DNA of 64,000 nucleotides from Brevibacterium permense (GCF_025506275.1 NZ_QYCP01000078.1:1-64000), one strand, 5' to 3'; shown: positions 51,757-61,700, counted from the stretch's first letter. Notes: generated from the letters alone by a model not told the origin. Numbers and translations: made by a program.

Positions 51757-53121
51757 TCAGCCGAGGAGTTCGGCGAGGGCTGCCTCGATGACGTCGAAGG
51801 CGTCGTTGAGAAGCTCGTCGGAAATCGTCAGCGGCGGCAGGAAGCGCAGGATGTTGCTGAAGGTTCCCGTGGTGAGCACGAGGACGCCGTTCTTCGCGCA
51901 GTAGTCCGCGATCTTCTTCACGAGATCCGCGTTCGGCTCGATCGAATCGTGCTCGACGAACTCGGCGGCGATCATGGCACCGCGGCCGCGGATGTCGCCG
52001 ACCTCGGGGTACTTCGACTGCAGCTTCGTCAGGCGGTCGACGATGATCTCACCGATGGCCAGGGCGCGCTCCGGCAGTCCGTCCTCTTCGTACGCGGCGA
52101 TGGCACCGAGTGCTGCGGCACAGGCGGCGGGGTTGCCGCCGTAGGTTCCGCCGAGGCGGCCCGGACCGACCGAGTCCATGATGTCCGCGCGACCGGTCAC
52201 GGCCGACAACGGCAGACCGCCCGCGATTCCCTTGGCCGTGGTGATGAGGTCGGGCACGATGCCCTCCCACTCCGAGGCGAACATCTTGCCGGTGCGGGCG
52301 AATCCGGCCTGCACCTCGTCGGCGACGAAGACGATGCCCTTCTCGCGGGCGTAGTCGACGAGTGTGGGCAGGAAGCCCTCGGCCGGGACGATGAAGCCGC
52401 CCTCACCCTGGATGGGTTCGATGACGATAGCGGCGACGTATTCGGAACCGATCTGCTTCTCGATCATCGTGATGACGCGCTTGGCTGCGTCCTCTCCGCT
52501 GATCTTCGTGCCGGCCGCATCGTTGTCGCGGTACGGGTAGGACATGGGTGCGCGGTAGACCTCACCGGCGAAGGGACCGAAACCGGCCTTGTAGGGCGCT
52601 GCCTTCGCAGTCATCGCCATGGTCAGGTTGGTCCGACCGTGGTAGGCGTGGTCGAAGACGACGACGGCGTCGCGACCGGTGTGGGCGCGAGCGATCTTCA
52701 CAGCGTTCTCGACGGCCTCGGCACCGGAGTTGAGCAGCACGGTGCGCTTCTCGTGGTCACCCGGAGTGAGGCGGTTGAGGGCTTCGGCGACCTCGACGTA
52801 GCTCTCGTAGGGGTTGACCATGAAGCAGGTGTGGGTGAAGGCCTCGAGCTGGGCCTTCGCGGCCTCGACCACGCGGGGGTTCGAGTTGCCGGCCGTGGTC
52901 ACGGCGATGCCCGAGCCGAGGTCGATGAGCTGGTTGCCGTCGGCGTCCTTGAGGATGCCGCCGCCGGCCGCAACCACGTAGGCGGGCAGGCTCGAACCGA
53001 CACCGGTCGCCACGGCTGACTTGCGACGTTCCTCGATCTCACGGGACTTCGGTCCCGGAATCTCGGTGACGATCTTACGTTCCTGCGGCAGAGCTTCGCC
53101 GCCAATTTCCAAAGCTGTCAT
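51757..53121 (-). CDS. gabT: 4-aminobutyrate aminotransferase
   Basis: A 454-residue class III PLP aminotransferase. Family marks are LLNSGAEAVENAVKIARAHTGRDAVVVFDHAYHGRTNLTM, Asp in FVADEVQAGFARTGKMF, PLP Lys in LITTAKGIAGGLPLSAVTGR and GGTYGGNPAACAAALG. It transfers the amino group of GABA to 2-oxoglutarate, giving succinate semialdehyde. No gabD lies beside it. Related ornithine or beta-alanine activity cannot be excluded. Confidence 0.88.
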   Translation of the reverse strand: MTALEIGGEALPQERKIVTEIPGPKSREIEERRKSAVATGVGSSLPAYVVAAGGGILKDADGNQLIDLGSGIAVTTAGNSNPRVVEAAKAQLEAFTHTCFMVNPYESYVEVAEALNRLTPGDHEKRTVLLNSGAEAVENAVKIARAHTGRDAVVVFDHAYHGRTNLTMAMTAKAAPYKAGFGPFAGEVYRAPMSYPYRDNDAAGTKISGEDAAKRVITMIEKQIGSEYVAAIVIEPIQGEGGFIVPAEGFLPTLVDYAREKGIVFVADEVQAGFARTGKMFASEWEGIVPDLITTAKGIAGGLPLSAVTGRADIMDSVGPGRLGGTYGGNPAACAAALGAIAAYEEDGLPERALAIGEIIVDRLTKLQSKYPEVGDIRGRGAMIAAEFVEHDSIEPNADLVKKIADYCAKNGVLVLTTGTFSNILRFLPPLTISDELLNDAFDVIEAALAELLG

Positions 53122-53328
53122 AAGGGGAAGAATAGGGGTTATCGACGCTTTTTGTCACTTGCCGTCCGAGGGCTGAGCAGAACCGCCCGCATTGGAGAGA
53201 CGAACGCGCGGATTCGGTCCAGTTCGGGTACGAAATCAGCAGCCGTTCACAGGCCGCCGAATCCCCTAGTCGGGCCGTCGGCACCGAAGGCAGAAGCAAC
53301 CCCTGGCCGCACCCCAGACTCCCTGTGA

Positions 53329-54540
53329 TCAGCGGTTCTGGCTGCGGGCGTCGACGTCCCTGTTCCGTTCCGGAAGCACGCGCTCGTGCTCGCGCATCGG
53401 CACAACGATCGTCTCCTGAGCACCGATGACGCGTTCGCCGTCACTGATTTCGAAGCTCAGCTGCGCCTCGGGGGCGAGGTTCCGTTTGACCACGGCCAGA
53501 CCGATCGGTCCGAGCTCCCAGTGCACGGTCACCGAGGTCAGAGTGCCCACGGATCGTTCGGACCCGCGGACCTCAGCGAGCACCTCGGTGCCGGGATCCG
53601 GGGCGATGTGCCCGGACCCGTCGAGATGGACGAAGGTCAGACGTCTGGGCGGCTGACCGAGATTGTGGACGCGTGCCACCGCTTCCTGGCCGCGGTAGCA
53701 GCCCTTGGCCAGGTGCACGGCCGTGCGCAGCAGGTCGAGTTCGCCGACGAGGGCCTTGTGATCGATTTCATTTCGGCCCGGTCGCCAGGCGGCGATCCGC
53801 AGGGCCTCCCAGGCGTCGAAGCCGGCCATGTCGAAGCTGTTCTCCGACAGCCCCTGCAGGTCAGAGCGCTTGACGATGCCGATGACGAACGGAGTCTCGA
53901 GACCCGGGTGGTCGGTTCCGGCGACGTCGTGCCCGATGTCGATCTGCGCGTATGAGGCAGAACCGCTTCCGATGTGCGGCCACGGATCGGACCAGGTCCG
54001 GGTGACGGGCAGGGTCTCCGGCAGAGCGGTGATGGCGCCGAAGCACTGATAGTCGTCGCTGAGGTCCTCGATCTCGACGCGCATCATGAAGACCATCTTG
54101 CGCAGGAAGTCCAGCGTCGCATCGGTGTTGAGGTCGCTGATCGCCCACAGCGCCTCACCGTCGTCGACGAGCTTCAGCCAGCCTTCGATGCGACCGTTCG
54201 GATCGAGCACGAGGGTTTCGGTGGACACGCCGGGGGCGAGGGTGTCGATCTTCTGCGTGGTGATCGAGTTCAGCCAGGTCAGACGGTCGGGTCCGCTCAG
54301 ACGCAGCACGCGGAGGTGAGCGAGGTCGACGAGACCGTCCTTCTCCTCGAGCACCCGCTGCTCTCGCAGAGGAGCTCCGTAGTGGATGGGAGTCTCAGCG
54401 AGATCGCCGTCCCCCAGCACCGCGGTCGAACTCAGCCCGCGGGCCAGCGACGAGCGCCGAACCGCCCCGGTGGGGGTATCGGTGTTCTCCGGCGACGGCG
54501 AATCGCTGAAGTCAGAATTCGGCGACACGGGATCAGTCAT
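53329..54540 (-). CDS. ygfZ: Folate-binding protein YgfZ
   Basis: A 403-residue GcvT-like protein that supports iron-sulfur cluster enzymes using folate. The YgfZ signature KGCYRGQE is present in HLAKGCYRGQEAVARVHNLGQPPRRL (about 290). The N-terminal aminomethyltransferase-like fold includes VLRLSGPDRLTWLNSITTQ. It follows the nitrobindin gene with a one-base gap, so the two are co-translated. The front 35 residues are disordered. Confidence 0.9.
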   Translation of the reverse strand: MTDPVSPNSDFSDSPSPENTDTPTGAVRRSSLARGLSSTAVLGDGDLAETPIHYGAPLREQRVLEEKDGLVDLAHLRVLRLSGPDRLTWLNSITTQKIDTLAPGVSTETLVLDPNGRIEGWLKLVDDGEALWAISDLNTDATLDFLRKMVFMMRVEIEDLSDDYQCFGAITALPETLPVTRTWSDPWPHIGSGSASYAQIDIGHDVAGTDHPGLETPFVIGIVKRSDLQGLSENSFDMAGFDAWEALRIAAWRPGRNEIDHKALVGELDLLRTAVHLAKGCYRGQEAVARVHNLGQPPRRLTFVHLDGSGHIAPDPGTEVLAEVRGSERSVGTLTSVTVHWELGPIGLAVVKRNLAPEAQLSFEISDGERVIGAQETIVVPMREHERVLPERNRDVDARSQNR

Positions 54541-54541
54541 C

Positions 54542-55144
54542 TTAAGACAGCTTCTTCAATCTGGCAGAGGAGTGGGAGGCGAGTTCGTGGCCCATGGCTG
54601 CCATGTCCCAGGCCCACATGAGTTCGCCGCCGACGAGGCCGTACATCCGCGTCGAGGCGGTGTATTCCTTCGCGGTCTTGGTCCGGGCCACCACGTCGGT
54701 GGCCAGATCGATGCGCGGTCCCTTGACGGTGCCGGCGTAGAGTTCCATGACTCCGTGCGGGTGGACGATCTCGGCTTCGACCTCGAAGGCGTCGTCGTTC
54801 GTGCGCAGGGTTTCGACCGCTGCGGCCGAGGTGAAGGACTGCGGTTCGGTCGGCACCATCATCCCCGGGCCGACGTCGCCGTCGTCGTGCTGACGCACGA
54901 GCTGCCAGATTCCGGTCTCGAGAGTCAGGGTCGACTCGAGTTCACCTGACTCGCTGAGCAGCCAAGCATGCGCGGTGTACTGGAGGAAGGGCGTGCCCTC
55001 ATGGGCGACGAAGTCGATGCGCTGGCCGAACTGCTTCTCAGGAGTGTCCGCATAGCCGACGACACCGACGCCTTCCCACGACCCGATCAGCCAGGACAGA
55101 GGGACGAGCTCGGGGTGGACCGAGGCATCGAGTTCGATCACCAT
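54542..55144 (-). CDS. Nitrobindin / FABP-like heme protein
   Basis: A 200-residue ten-stranded beta-barrel protein of the nitrobindin (THAP4-like, DUF1794) family. The GxWxGxG motif appears as GSWEGVGV near residue 22, and a conserved heme-ligand-type His would lie near the C-terminus, where GHELASHS is seen. Members bind ferric heme and act on NO or peroxynitrite. The start ATG 55144 has no strong ribosome site but lies six bases after the small upstream gene, suggesting coupling. Confidence 0.87.
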   Translation of the reverse strand: MVIELDASVHPELVPLSWLIGSWEGVGVVGYADTPEKQFGQRIDFVAHEGTPFLQYTAHAWLLSESGELESTLTLETGIWQLVRQHDDGDVGPGMMVPTEPQSFTSAAAVETLRTNDDAFEVEAEIVHPHGVMELYAGTVKGPRIDLATDVVARTKTAKEYTASTRMYGLVGGELMWAWDMAAMGHELASHSSARLKKLS

Positions 55145-55150
55145 CAGGGA

Positions 55151-55267
55151 TCAGCGGTTGTCTTTGAACAGCGCCGTGACGACCTTGATCCCGACACCCA
55201 GGGCGCCGAGTGCGGCAATGCCGACGAGGCTGGAGAAGACGATTTCGAGAGCAACAAGATTTTCCAT
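55151..55267 (-). CDS. 38-residue single-pass membrane protein
   Basis: A short gene beginning MENLVALEIVFSSLVG and ending LFKDNR, with GGGAG just before ATG 55267. One hydrophobic helix spans about residues 5-33 with a basic C-terminus. Its stop lies six bases before the nitrobindin start, so the pair looks co-translated. Good ribosome site, membrane-protein composition and position support a real gene; no function is known. Confidence 0.6.
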   Translation of the reverse strand: MENLVALEIVFSSLVGIAALGALGVGIKVVTALFKDNR

Positions 55268-55425
55268 GCTCCCAGTCTACAGTTCCTGACAAAGTGATGT
55301 GCATTCAGCCCGGTGACGCGATCCATGGCCGCCCAGACCGAAAGCACCTGATGGGAGCACCCGGGAAAGCACCCCTGCCGCACAGATCGTGAACGCAGAT
55401 CAGGAACGCAGATCACGAACCCAGG

Positions 55426-56229
55426 TCATGAGGCGACGCGTTCGAGTGCGTAGACGACGACTCCGCCGAGCGCGATCGGGGCAGCACCGAGGGCGAGCTG
55501 AACGGCGAAGCTCCGGGCCTTCTCGACGTTCTTCTTCACCTCGATGTTCTGTGAGGCCTCGAGGTTGGCGGCCTGGAACTTCGCATAGGCGACGAGCCCG
55601 AGCATCCGATCGACCGCTGCCACGAGCAGGCCCATGACGACACCGAGGATGAGCGCCATGGCCAAGGAGATCGCCGGTGCGAACACGAGCACAGACAGGA
55701 TCCCCGCCACGGCCGTGGACATGGCGATGGCCAACGGCGAGGTGTAGATCGCCGGCCACGGCAGCGCGGTCATGCACTGCGCCACGATGAGCGAGGCGAG
55801 GCCGATGACGATGGCCTCCTTGTCACCGGGGACCGTGATCGCCGCAACCCAGGTGCTCGCGGACAGGACGATGACGAGACCGGAGACCTGCGCGGACACG
55901 TTCGCCACTGCATAGGAGGCACCGATTCCGCGGGTGAGGTTCTGCACGAAGGTCCACAGCAGACCAAGTCCCGCGAGCACGGGCAGCCAGTCGAGGTAGG
56001 GAGCCGTAGAGTCCTGCCAGGCGGCGTAGAGTCCGCCGACGCCGAAGAGGGCGAGCATGATCGAGGTCGCCCGCGGCTGCGGGGAGTCCGTCAGACGCGG
56101 CCAACCATAGGCGACGCCGAAGACGATGAGCCCGGTCGCCAGCAGGAACAGCGTATAGCCCCAGTACACGGAGGCACTGAGGGCCAACACCAGCACCAGG
56201 GCGACGGCTACTCGAATCCATCTGATCAC
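55426..56229 (-). CDS. Hypothetical integral membrane protein
   Basis: About 267 residues from GTG 56229 (VIRWIRVAVAL), chosen because the hydrophobic protein begins there; the frame is open further upstream but reads as basic junk. Eight or so helices cover most of the sequence, with a soluble helical stretch (about 215-235, KFQAANLEASQNIEVKKNVEKA) before the final helix. The family is not recognised. It is divergent from the GlnR-like regulator. Confidence 0.7.
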   Translation of the reverse strand: MIRWIRVAVALVLVLALSASVYWGYTLFLLATGLIVFGVAYGWPRLTDSPQPRATSIMLALFGVGGLYAAWQDSTAPYLDWLPVLAGLGLLWTFVQNLTRGIGASYAVANVSAQVSGLVIVLSASTWVAAITVPGDKEAIVIGLASLIVAQCMTALPWPAIYTSPLAIAMSTAVAGILSVLVFAPAISLAMALILGVVMGLLVAAVDRMLGLVAYAKFQAANLEASQNIEVKKNVEKARSFAVQLALGAAPIALGGVVVYALERVAS

Positions 56230-56368
56230 AGCACTATCGTGCCTTATCCGGCGACACCCGCGGTAACCACCGGTGGCAGCGCGTCGGAGCTGCCCCGTCC
56301 GGGGCCTCGCTATACTCTTCCTCAGACGACGGGCGAGACGACGGGCGCCGAGGAGGTGGATGCAGCAC

Positions 56369-57265
56369 ATGCGGATTCTGCACATCTGCCCCACGGCCAG
56401 GCTCGACGCCCCGCTCGCTCCCGAATCCCTGCAGTACCTCGGTCACCAGATCGACCGCTGCGCCGCCGAGGACCTGCCCAGCCGCAGGGCCGAATCCGCC
56501 GCGGTCGACGTCGTCATCGCCGACGCCTGCCTCGATCTGTCCCTGGCCCCGCGCATCTCCGACCTCCTCGCCGAGGCACGGATCACCGCCCCCGTCATCG
56601 TCGTCCTCGGGGAGGGCGGACTGGCGACCGCCTCGGCGAAATGGAACGTGTCCGACCTCGTCCTCACCACTGCCGGCCCCGCCGAGGTGGAAGCGCGGCT
56701 GCGCGTGGCCCGTGACCGTCACGCCGCATCCGCGTCAACTCATTCCGGCAGCGGATTCCCCGGCGGATTGCATGCCGGGTCCGGCCGGCTCGGTGCGAAG
56801 GGCGACGCCGGGGGCTGGGGACCGGTTCGCACCGGACGCGGCCCCGTCGGCACCTCCCGAGGAGGCGGAGCCGGAACGTCCGGCCGCCTCGGCGACACGG
56901 GCGAGGAAATGTGGAATGCCGATGGCGAACCGATGGTCGTCGTCACCGGGGACCTGCGCATCGACGAGACCGCGTTCACCGCCGAGCTCGGCGGACGCAG
57001 CCTCGACCTCACCTACCGCGAGTTCGCCCTGCTGAAGTTCTTCGCCATGCACCCCGAACGCGTCTTCACCCGCGACGACATCCTGCTCGCCGTGTGGGGC
57101 GACGACTACTTCGGCGGCACCCGCACCGTTGACGTGCATGTTCGCCGCCTCCGTGCGAAACTCGGCAAAGACCTTGAGAACGCCATCCACACCGTGCGCA
57201 ACGTCGGCTACCGGTTCAGCGCCGACAGCGTCACAGACACAGATTCAGAGGACGTGACGGCATGA
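56369..57265 (+). CDS. GlnR-like winged-helix response regulator with degenerate receiver
   Basis: A 298-residue regulator. The start is either ATG 56369 (MRILHICPTARL, 12 bases after AGGAGG) or ATG 56360. The receiver-like domain keeps an Asp in VVIADACLD but lacks the N-terminal acidic pair and the conserved C-terminal Lys, as in GlnR-type orphan regulators. A roughly 70-residue Gly/Arg linker leads to an OmpR winged helix (LDLTYREFALLKFFAMHPERVFTRDDILLAVWG). In mycobacteria a similar regulator (Rv0818) precedes mshD, as here. ATGA overlap with mshD. Confidence 0.85.
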   Translation: MRILHICPTARLDAPLAPESLQYLGHQIDRCAAEDLPSRRAESAAVDVVIADACLDLSLAPRISDLLAEARITAPVIVVLGEGGLATASAKWNVSDLVLTTAGPAEVEARLRVARDRHAASASTHSGSGFPGGLHAGSGRLGAKGDAGGWGPVRTGRGPVGTSRGGGAGTSGRLGDTGEEMWNADGEPMVVVTGDLRIDETAFTAELGGRSLDLTYREFALLKFFAMHPERVFTRDDILLAVWGDDYFGGTRTVDVHVRRLRAKLGKDLENAIHTVRNVGYRFSADSVTDTDSEDVTA

Positions 57266-58275
57266 GAATCCAGGCCAGCGGAGCAATCACCTCCACCCCG
57301 ATCGACACCCTCACCGAGGATGAGCTGAAGTTCCTCGATGACGTGGCGGCCACCGATGGCGCCCCCGAGATCTCCGGCGGGCTCATGGCCGTCGCCACCG
57401 GTGAGGACACCGCCCACGAGGCGCAGACCGCGTCGAGCCTCTGGCGGGTCTTTGCCGACGATGCAGACGGTTCCGGCCCCGCCGGCAAAAACGCGACCGG
57501 CGAGCTCATCGGGTTCGGAATCCGCGCCCTGCAGGGGGATCGTCACGCCGCCGAGTTCCTCATCGCCCCCGACCATCGCGGTCAGGGCCTGGGCGAACAG
57601 CTGCTGAGAACGATCCTCGACGAAGAGCCCGAAGCCTGGTGCTGGTCGCATGGCGACCACCCGGCCGCGGCCCACCTCGCACAGAAGCACGGGCTCGGCC
57701 GCGATCGAGTCCTTTACCAGATGCGCACCGATACCGGTCTGCGCCTCGACGGCCTCCCCGAGACGCAGAGCCCCGACGGGGTCGAGATCCGCTCCTTCGC
57801 TCCCGGCGACGAGGACGGCTGGCTGACCGTGAACAACGCCGCTTTCGACTGGCATCCCGAACAGGGCGGCCAGACCCGCGCCGATATCGATGCCGTCGTC
57901 ACCGCTGCCGACTTCGACCCGACCACCTTCATCATCGCCGCCCGCGATGGCAAGGTCATCGGATTCCACCAGACGAAGATCGCGGACACGGATGATGAGG
58001 GCCGCCTCGGCGAGGTCTATGTCGTCGGCGTCGATCCGCGCATCCACGCCAAGGGCGTGGGCAAGGCGCTGACGGTCGAGGGAATGAGGCGGATGGTGAC
58101 CGCCGGCGCCGAAACGATCGAACTCTACGTCGAATCGGACAACGCCCCAGCGCTAGGCTTGTACGAGCGACTGGGTTTCCATGTCGCGGTCGCGCACGTG
58201 GCCTATGCACCGGCCTCCGCAAAGGTCACCGGCACTGAATCTGCGAGCACGGCGTCGACGGACGAGAAGGAGTAG
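57262..58275 (+). CDS. mshD: Mycothiol synthase MshD
   Basis: A 337-residue double GNAT enzyme that acetylates Cys-GlcN-Ins with acetyl-CoA, the last step of mycothiol synthesis. The N-terminal GNAT has [18 protein letters not shown] and the C-terminal one [26 protein letters not shown], with the MshD-typical [14 protein letters not shown] between. It overlaps the regulator stop by four bases and is followed by ppk after four bases. Confidence 0.93.
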   Translation: MRIQASGAITSTPIDTLTEDELKFLDDVAATDGAPEISGGLMAVATGEDTAHEAQTASSLWRVFADDADGSGPAGKNATGELIGFGIRALQGDRHAAEFLIAPDHRGQGLGEQLLRTILDEEPEAWCWSHGDHPAAAHLAQKHGLGRDRVLYQMRTDTGLRLDGLPETQSPDGVEIRSFAPGDEDGWLTVNNAAFDWHPEQGGQTRADIDAVVTAADFDPTTFIIAARDGKVIGFHQTKIADTDDEGRLGEVYVVGVDPRIHAKGVGKALTVEGMRRMVTAGAETIELYVESDNAPALGLYERLGFHVAVAHVAYAPASAKVTGTESASTASTDEKE

Positions 58276-58279
58276 AGCG

Positions 58280-60424
58280 TTGTACGACATCGCGGCTTCG
58301 GGTAAGGAGCTGGGACTGCCCGACTCGGCAGATCGCTTCCTCGATCGTGAACTCAGCTGGCTGGCCTTCAACGAACGTGTCCTCGATCTCGCCTCGGATC
58401 CGGAGATCCCGCTGCTCGAACGCGTCCGGTTCCTCTCGATCTTCGCGACCAACCTCGACGAGTTCTTCATGGTCCGCGTCGCCGGCCTCAAACGCCGCAT
58501 CAACACCGGTCTGGCCGTGCCCAGCGTCACCGGCCGCATGCCCGCGCAGGTCATGCACGATATCGGGGTGCGCGCATTCGAGCTGATGAGCCGGCATGCC
58601 GCCCTGCTCAAGGACGATATCGGGCCCCGCCTCGACGCGGAATCGATCACGAAGGTCCAGGTCGAGGACCTCACCGAGGATGAACGGCACCGCGTCGACG
58701 AATTCTTCTTCGGCCACGTCTACCCCGTCCTCACGCCGCTGGCCGTCGATCCGGCGCACCCGTTCCCGTATATCTCGGGTCTCTCGCTCAACCTCGGTGT
58801 GCTCCTGCGGTCGCCGGAGACGGGCAAGGAGTTCTTCGCCCGTGTCAAGGTCCCCCCGCGTCTGCCCCGGTTCTTCAACGTCGCCGAGGCGACCGACCGA
58901 CCCGCCGGACGCGACGTCCCCGCCCGCTTCGTCGCCCTCGAGGACATCATCGCCGAGCACCTCGGCACTCTCTTCGACGGCATGGACATCGTCCACCATT
59001 CGACCTTCCGGGTGACCCGCAACGAGGACCTCGAGGTCGAGGAGGATGACGCGGAGAACCTGCTCAAGGCTCTGGAGAAGGAGCTCCTGCGCCGCCGTTT
59101 CGGTCCGGCCGTGCGGATGGAGATCACGGAGAACATCCACCCTCGTGTCCTCGAGATGCTCAAGGACGAACTGGGCATCCACGACTCGGAGATCTACCAT
59201 CTGCCCAGCCCGCTGGACCTGTCGGGCATGTCCGATATCGCCGATGTCCCGCGCGATGACCTGCATTATCCGAAGATGGTTCCGCAGATGAACAAGGACC
59301 TGTCGCTGCGGGAGTCCAGCGATCAGGTCGACGTATTCGACGCGGTGGCCAGCCGGGACATCCTGCTGCACCACCCCTACGATTCGTTCTCCACGAGCGT
59401 GCAGGCCTTCCTCGAACAGGCGGCGTCGGACAAGAACGTTCTGGCGATCAAGCAGACGCTCTACCGCACCTCCGGAGACTCGCCGATCATCGACGCCCTC
59501 GTCGACGCCGCACAGGCGGGAATCCAGGTGCTCGCCGTCGTCGAGATCAAGGCCCGGTTCGACGAGGAGGCCAACATCACCTGGGCCCGCAAACTGGAGC
59601 GCGCCGGCGTCCACGTCGTCTACGGAATCGTCGGGCTCAAAACGCACGCGAAGCTCTCCCTCGTCGTCCGTCAGGAGGCCGACGGGCTGGCCCGGTACTG
59701 TCATGTCGGCACCGGCAACTACCACCCGAAGACCGCCCGCGGCTATGAGGACTTCGGGCTGCTGACCCGTGATCGGGCCGTCGCCGATGATCTGACGAAG
59801 CTGTTCAACCAGCTCTCCGGCTATGCGCCGAAGTCCGAATACTCACGGTTCCTCGTCGCCCCAAGCAATGTGCGCACCGGACTCATCGATCTCATCGACG
59901 CCGAGATCGCGATCGCTCAGTCCGGCGGACAGGGGCAGGTGCGGATCAAGGTCAACTCGATCGTCGACGAGGCCATCATCGATGCCCTCTACCGGGCATC
60001 CCGGGCCGGGGTCGCCGTCGAAGTCTTCGTCCGCGGAATCTGCGCCCTGCGCCCGGGCATCGAAGGCCTGAGCGAGAACATCACGGTGCGATCCGTGCTC
60101 GGACGCTTCCTCGAACACTCCCGCGCCTTCGTCTTCGGCAACAACGGCGATCCGATCGTCTACATCGGGTCGGCCGATATGATGCACCGCAACCTCGACC
60201 GTCGGGTCGAAGCGCTCGTGCAGATCGTCGATGACGGTCACCGGGCGGAGATCATCGAACTCTTCGATCTTGTCTTCGCCCCGAGCACCTCGGCATTCGA
60301 TCTGTCCGGTGACGGCAGATGGACCCGGCGGACCCACGACGACGAGGGCAGCATCCTCGCCGACTATCAGACGGAGCTCATCCGTCGGCACCGGAAGCGT
60401 CGGCGAATCGGGGATGAGGCGTGA
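58280..60424 (+). CDS. ppk1: Polyphosphate kinase 1
   Basis: A 714-residue enzyme that polymerises ATP gamma-phosphate into polyphosphate reversibly. The start is TTG 58280, seven bases after AAGGAG; upstream codons lie inside mshD. N-terminal and head domains ([38 protein letters not shown]) are followed by two PLD-like halves with catalytic His residues in [14 protein letters not shown] and [31 protein letters not shown]. It is co-translated with mutT1 by a GTGA overlap and near pst, linking phosphate uptake with storage. Confidence 0.93.
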   Translation: MYDIAASGKELGLPDSADRFLDRELSWLAFNERVLDLASDPEIPLLERVRFLSIFATNLDEFFMVRVAGLKRRINTGLAVPSVTGRMPAQVMHDIGVRAFELMSRHAALLKDDIGPRLDAESITKVQVEDLTEDERHRVDEFFFGHVYPVLTPLAVDPAHPFPYISGLSLNLGVLLRSPETGKEFFARVKVPPRLPRFFNVAEATDRPAGRDVPARFVALEDIIAEHLGTLFDGMDIVHHSTFRVTRNEDLEVEEDDAENLLKALEKELLRRRFGPAVRMEITENIHPRVLEMLKDELGIHDSEIYHLPSPLDLSGMSDIADVPRDDLHYPKMVPQMNKDLSLRESSDQVDVFDAVASRDILLHHPYDSFSTSVQAFLEQAASDKNVLAIKQTLYRTSGDSPIIDALVDAAQAGIQVLAVVEIKARFDEEANITWARKLERAGVHVVYGIVGLKTHAKLSLVVRQEADGLARYCHVGTGNYHPKTARGYEDFGLLTRDRAVADDLTKLFNQLSGYAPKSEYSRFLVAPSNVRTGLIDLIDAEIAIAQSGGQGQVRIKVNSIVDEAIIDALYRASRAGVAVEVFVRGICALRPGIEGLSENITVRSVLGRFLEHSRAFVFGNNGDPIVYIGSADMMHRNLDRRVEALVQIVDDGHRAEIIELFDLVFAPSTSAFDLSGDGRWTRRTHDDEGSILADYQTELIRRHRKRRRIGDEA

Positions 60425-61395
60425 GCCGGTCCGAGGTCGCCTCGGCACAGGCATCATCGCGCGTCACCGCCGATGTCCTCGCCGCCGGGGCCGTCTGCTG
60501 GAGACACGGTCCGAAAGGTCTCGAGGTGGTGCTCATCCACCGCCCGAAGTACAACGACTGGTCGTGGCCCAAGGGCAAGGTCGACCCGGGTGAGACGCTG
60601 CCGGAGGCCGCGATCCGCGAGGTCAAGGAGGAGACGGGGTTCGACATCCACCTCGGCATCCCTCTGCCGTCGGCCGAGTACACGGTCGGCAAGAACACGC
60701 TGAAGAAGGTCTTCTACTGGTCGGCCGAGGTCAAGGACGAGTCGGACTTCGCCCCGGTGAACAAGCGAGAGGTCGACACCGCCGGCTGGTTCCCTGTCGA
60801 CAAGGCCCGTTCGAAGCTGACGTCGTTCGCGGACCGGGAACAGCTCGATGCGCTGGAGAAGTTCGCCGAGACGGACGCGCTGCGAGCGTGGCCGCTCATC
60901 CTCGTCCGCCATGGGAAGGCGTTCCCACGTGCGAAGTGGTACGAAACCGAGCATGTGCGGCCCCTGCTCAAACTCGGCACCCGACAGGCCATGGCACTGA
61001 CCGGGCTGCTGGGAGCCTGGGGCGTCCGCAAGCTCGTCTCGAGTCCGTGGAAGCGCTGCGTGGCGACGCTAACTCCGCTGTCGGCGGCGACGGGCAAGTC
61101 GATCAAGAAGGTGTCGACGCTCAGCGAGAAGGCCACCGCCGCGAACCCGGACAAGACCGCCCGCTATATCGAGAAGCTGCTGGCGAAGGGCAAACCCGTC
61201 ATCTACTGCACGCACCGGCCGGTGCTGCCGACGATCTTCTCCGTCTACGCCGCTCATTCCCCGAAACGTGTGGAAGCGAAGCTGCCGAAGGACGATCCGT
61301 ACCTCAAACCCGGTGAGGTCCTCATCGCCTATGTGCGACCCGGACCGGTGCCGCGCATCGTCGAGATCGAACGCGTCCGCCCCATCGACAGCTAG
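60421..61395 (+). CDS. mutT1: MutT1-type NUDIX hydrolase fused to histidine phosphatase
   Basis: A 324-residue two-domain protein. The N-terminal NUDIX box is [23 protein letters not shown]; the C-terminal domain has the phosphatase motif [10 protein letters not shown] (about 160) and a second His in YCTHRPVLP. Mycobacterial MutT1 has this layout, hydrolysing 8-oxo-dGTP and diadenosine polyphosphates, and also lies beside ppk1 (Rv2984-Rv2985). The start GTG 60421 overlaps the ppk1 stop. Confidence 0.92.
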   Translation: MSRSEVASAQASSRVTADVLAAGAVCWRHGPKGLEVVLIHRPKYNDWSWPKGKVDPGETLPEAAIREVKEETGFDIHLGIPLPSAEYTVGKNTLKKVFYWSAEVKDESDFAPVNKREVDTAGWFPVDKARSKLTSFADREQLDALEKFAETDALRAWPLILVRHGKAFPRAKWYETEHVRPLLKLGTRQAMALTGLLGAWGVRKLVSSPWKRCVATLTPLSAATGKSIKKVSTLSEKATAANPDKTARYIEKLLAKGKPVIYCTHRPVLPTIFSVYAAHSPKRVEAKLPKDDPYLKPGEVLIAYVRPGPVPRIVEIERVRPIDS

Positions 61396-61431
61396 CCGAG
61401 GCGCACGGCCCACGAGCGAGCCGATTCTCAG

Positions 61432-61499
61432 GGTCGAGCATGCGTACTGGGCGGGCCGCCTCGACGGTCGAGCACGCGCGTTGGGCGGGCCGCCTCGGC
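61432..61499. repeat. Two tandem 34-bp repeats before pstS
   Basis: Units at 61432-61465 and 61466-61499 begin GGTCGAGCA and end in GGGCGGGCCGCCTCG plus two or three bases, differing at a handful of positions. Each includes or nearly includes the dispersed 12-mer. Confidence 0.8.
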
Positions 61500-61587
61500 G
61501 GGGAATGCCGGTCCCGACAATAATCCTTTCATGAAACAGACGAAGTCTGTGATGGAGCACTCACAGCGGCTCCAACCCTTCGCCCCT

Positions 61588-61620
61588 CATTCATCTTCCA
61601 TTCACGTTTCAACTCCTTGC
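61588..61620 (+). promoter_or_regulatory. Candidate PHO box upstream of pstS
   Basis: Three 11-base units in direct array, CATTCATCTTC, CATTCACGTTT and CAACTCCTTGC, match the 11-base periodicity of actinobacterial PhoP/RegX3 sites. They end about 80 bases before the pstS start, consistent with activation under phosphate starvation. Confidence 0.55.
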
Positions 61621-61700
61621 ACTTCACGGGTGATCTTTAGCGTGGATGACGAGCAATCGAGAACTCTCGAACTGTGTCCACAAACATGAAAGGCATCTTC

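Larger units (their letters stand above)
61396..61700. other. Promoter region of the pst operon
   Basis: About 305 bases without a gene. They hold two 34-bp direct repeats (61432-61499) with the dispersed 12-mer, and a candidate PHO box (61588-61620). No clear terminator for mutT1 was seen. Confidence 0.6.

Noticed and set aside
58226..59725. A 499-codon open frame on the minus strand
   Set aside because: Antisense to ppk1, whose motifs are intact.
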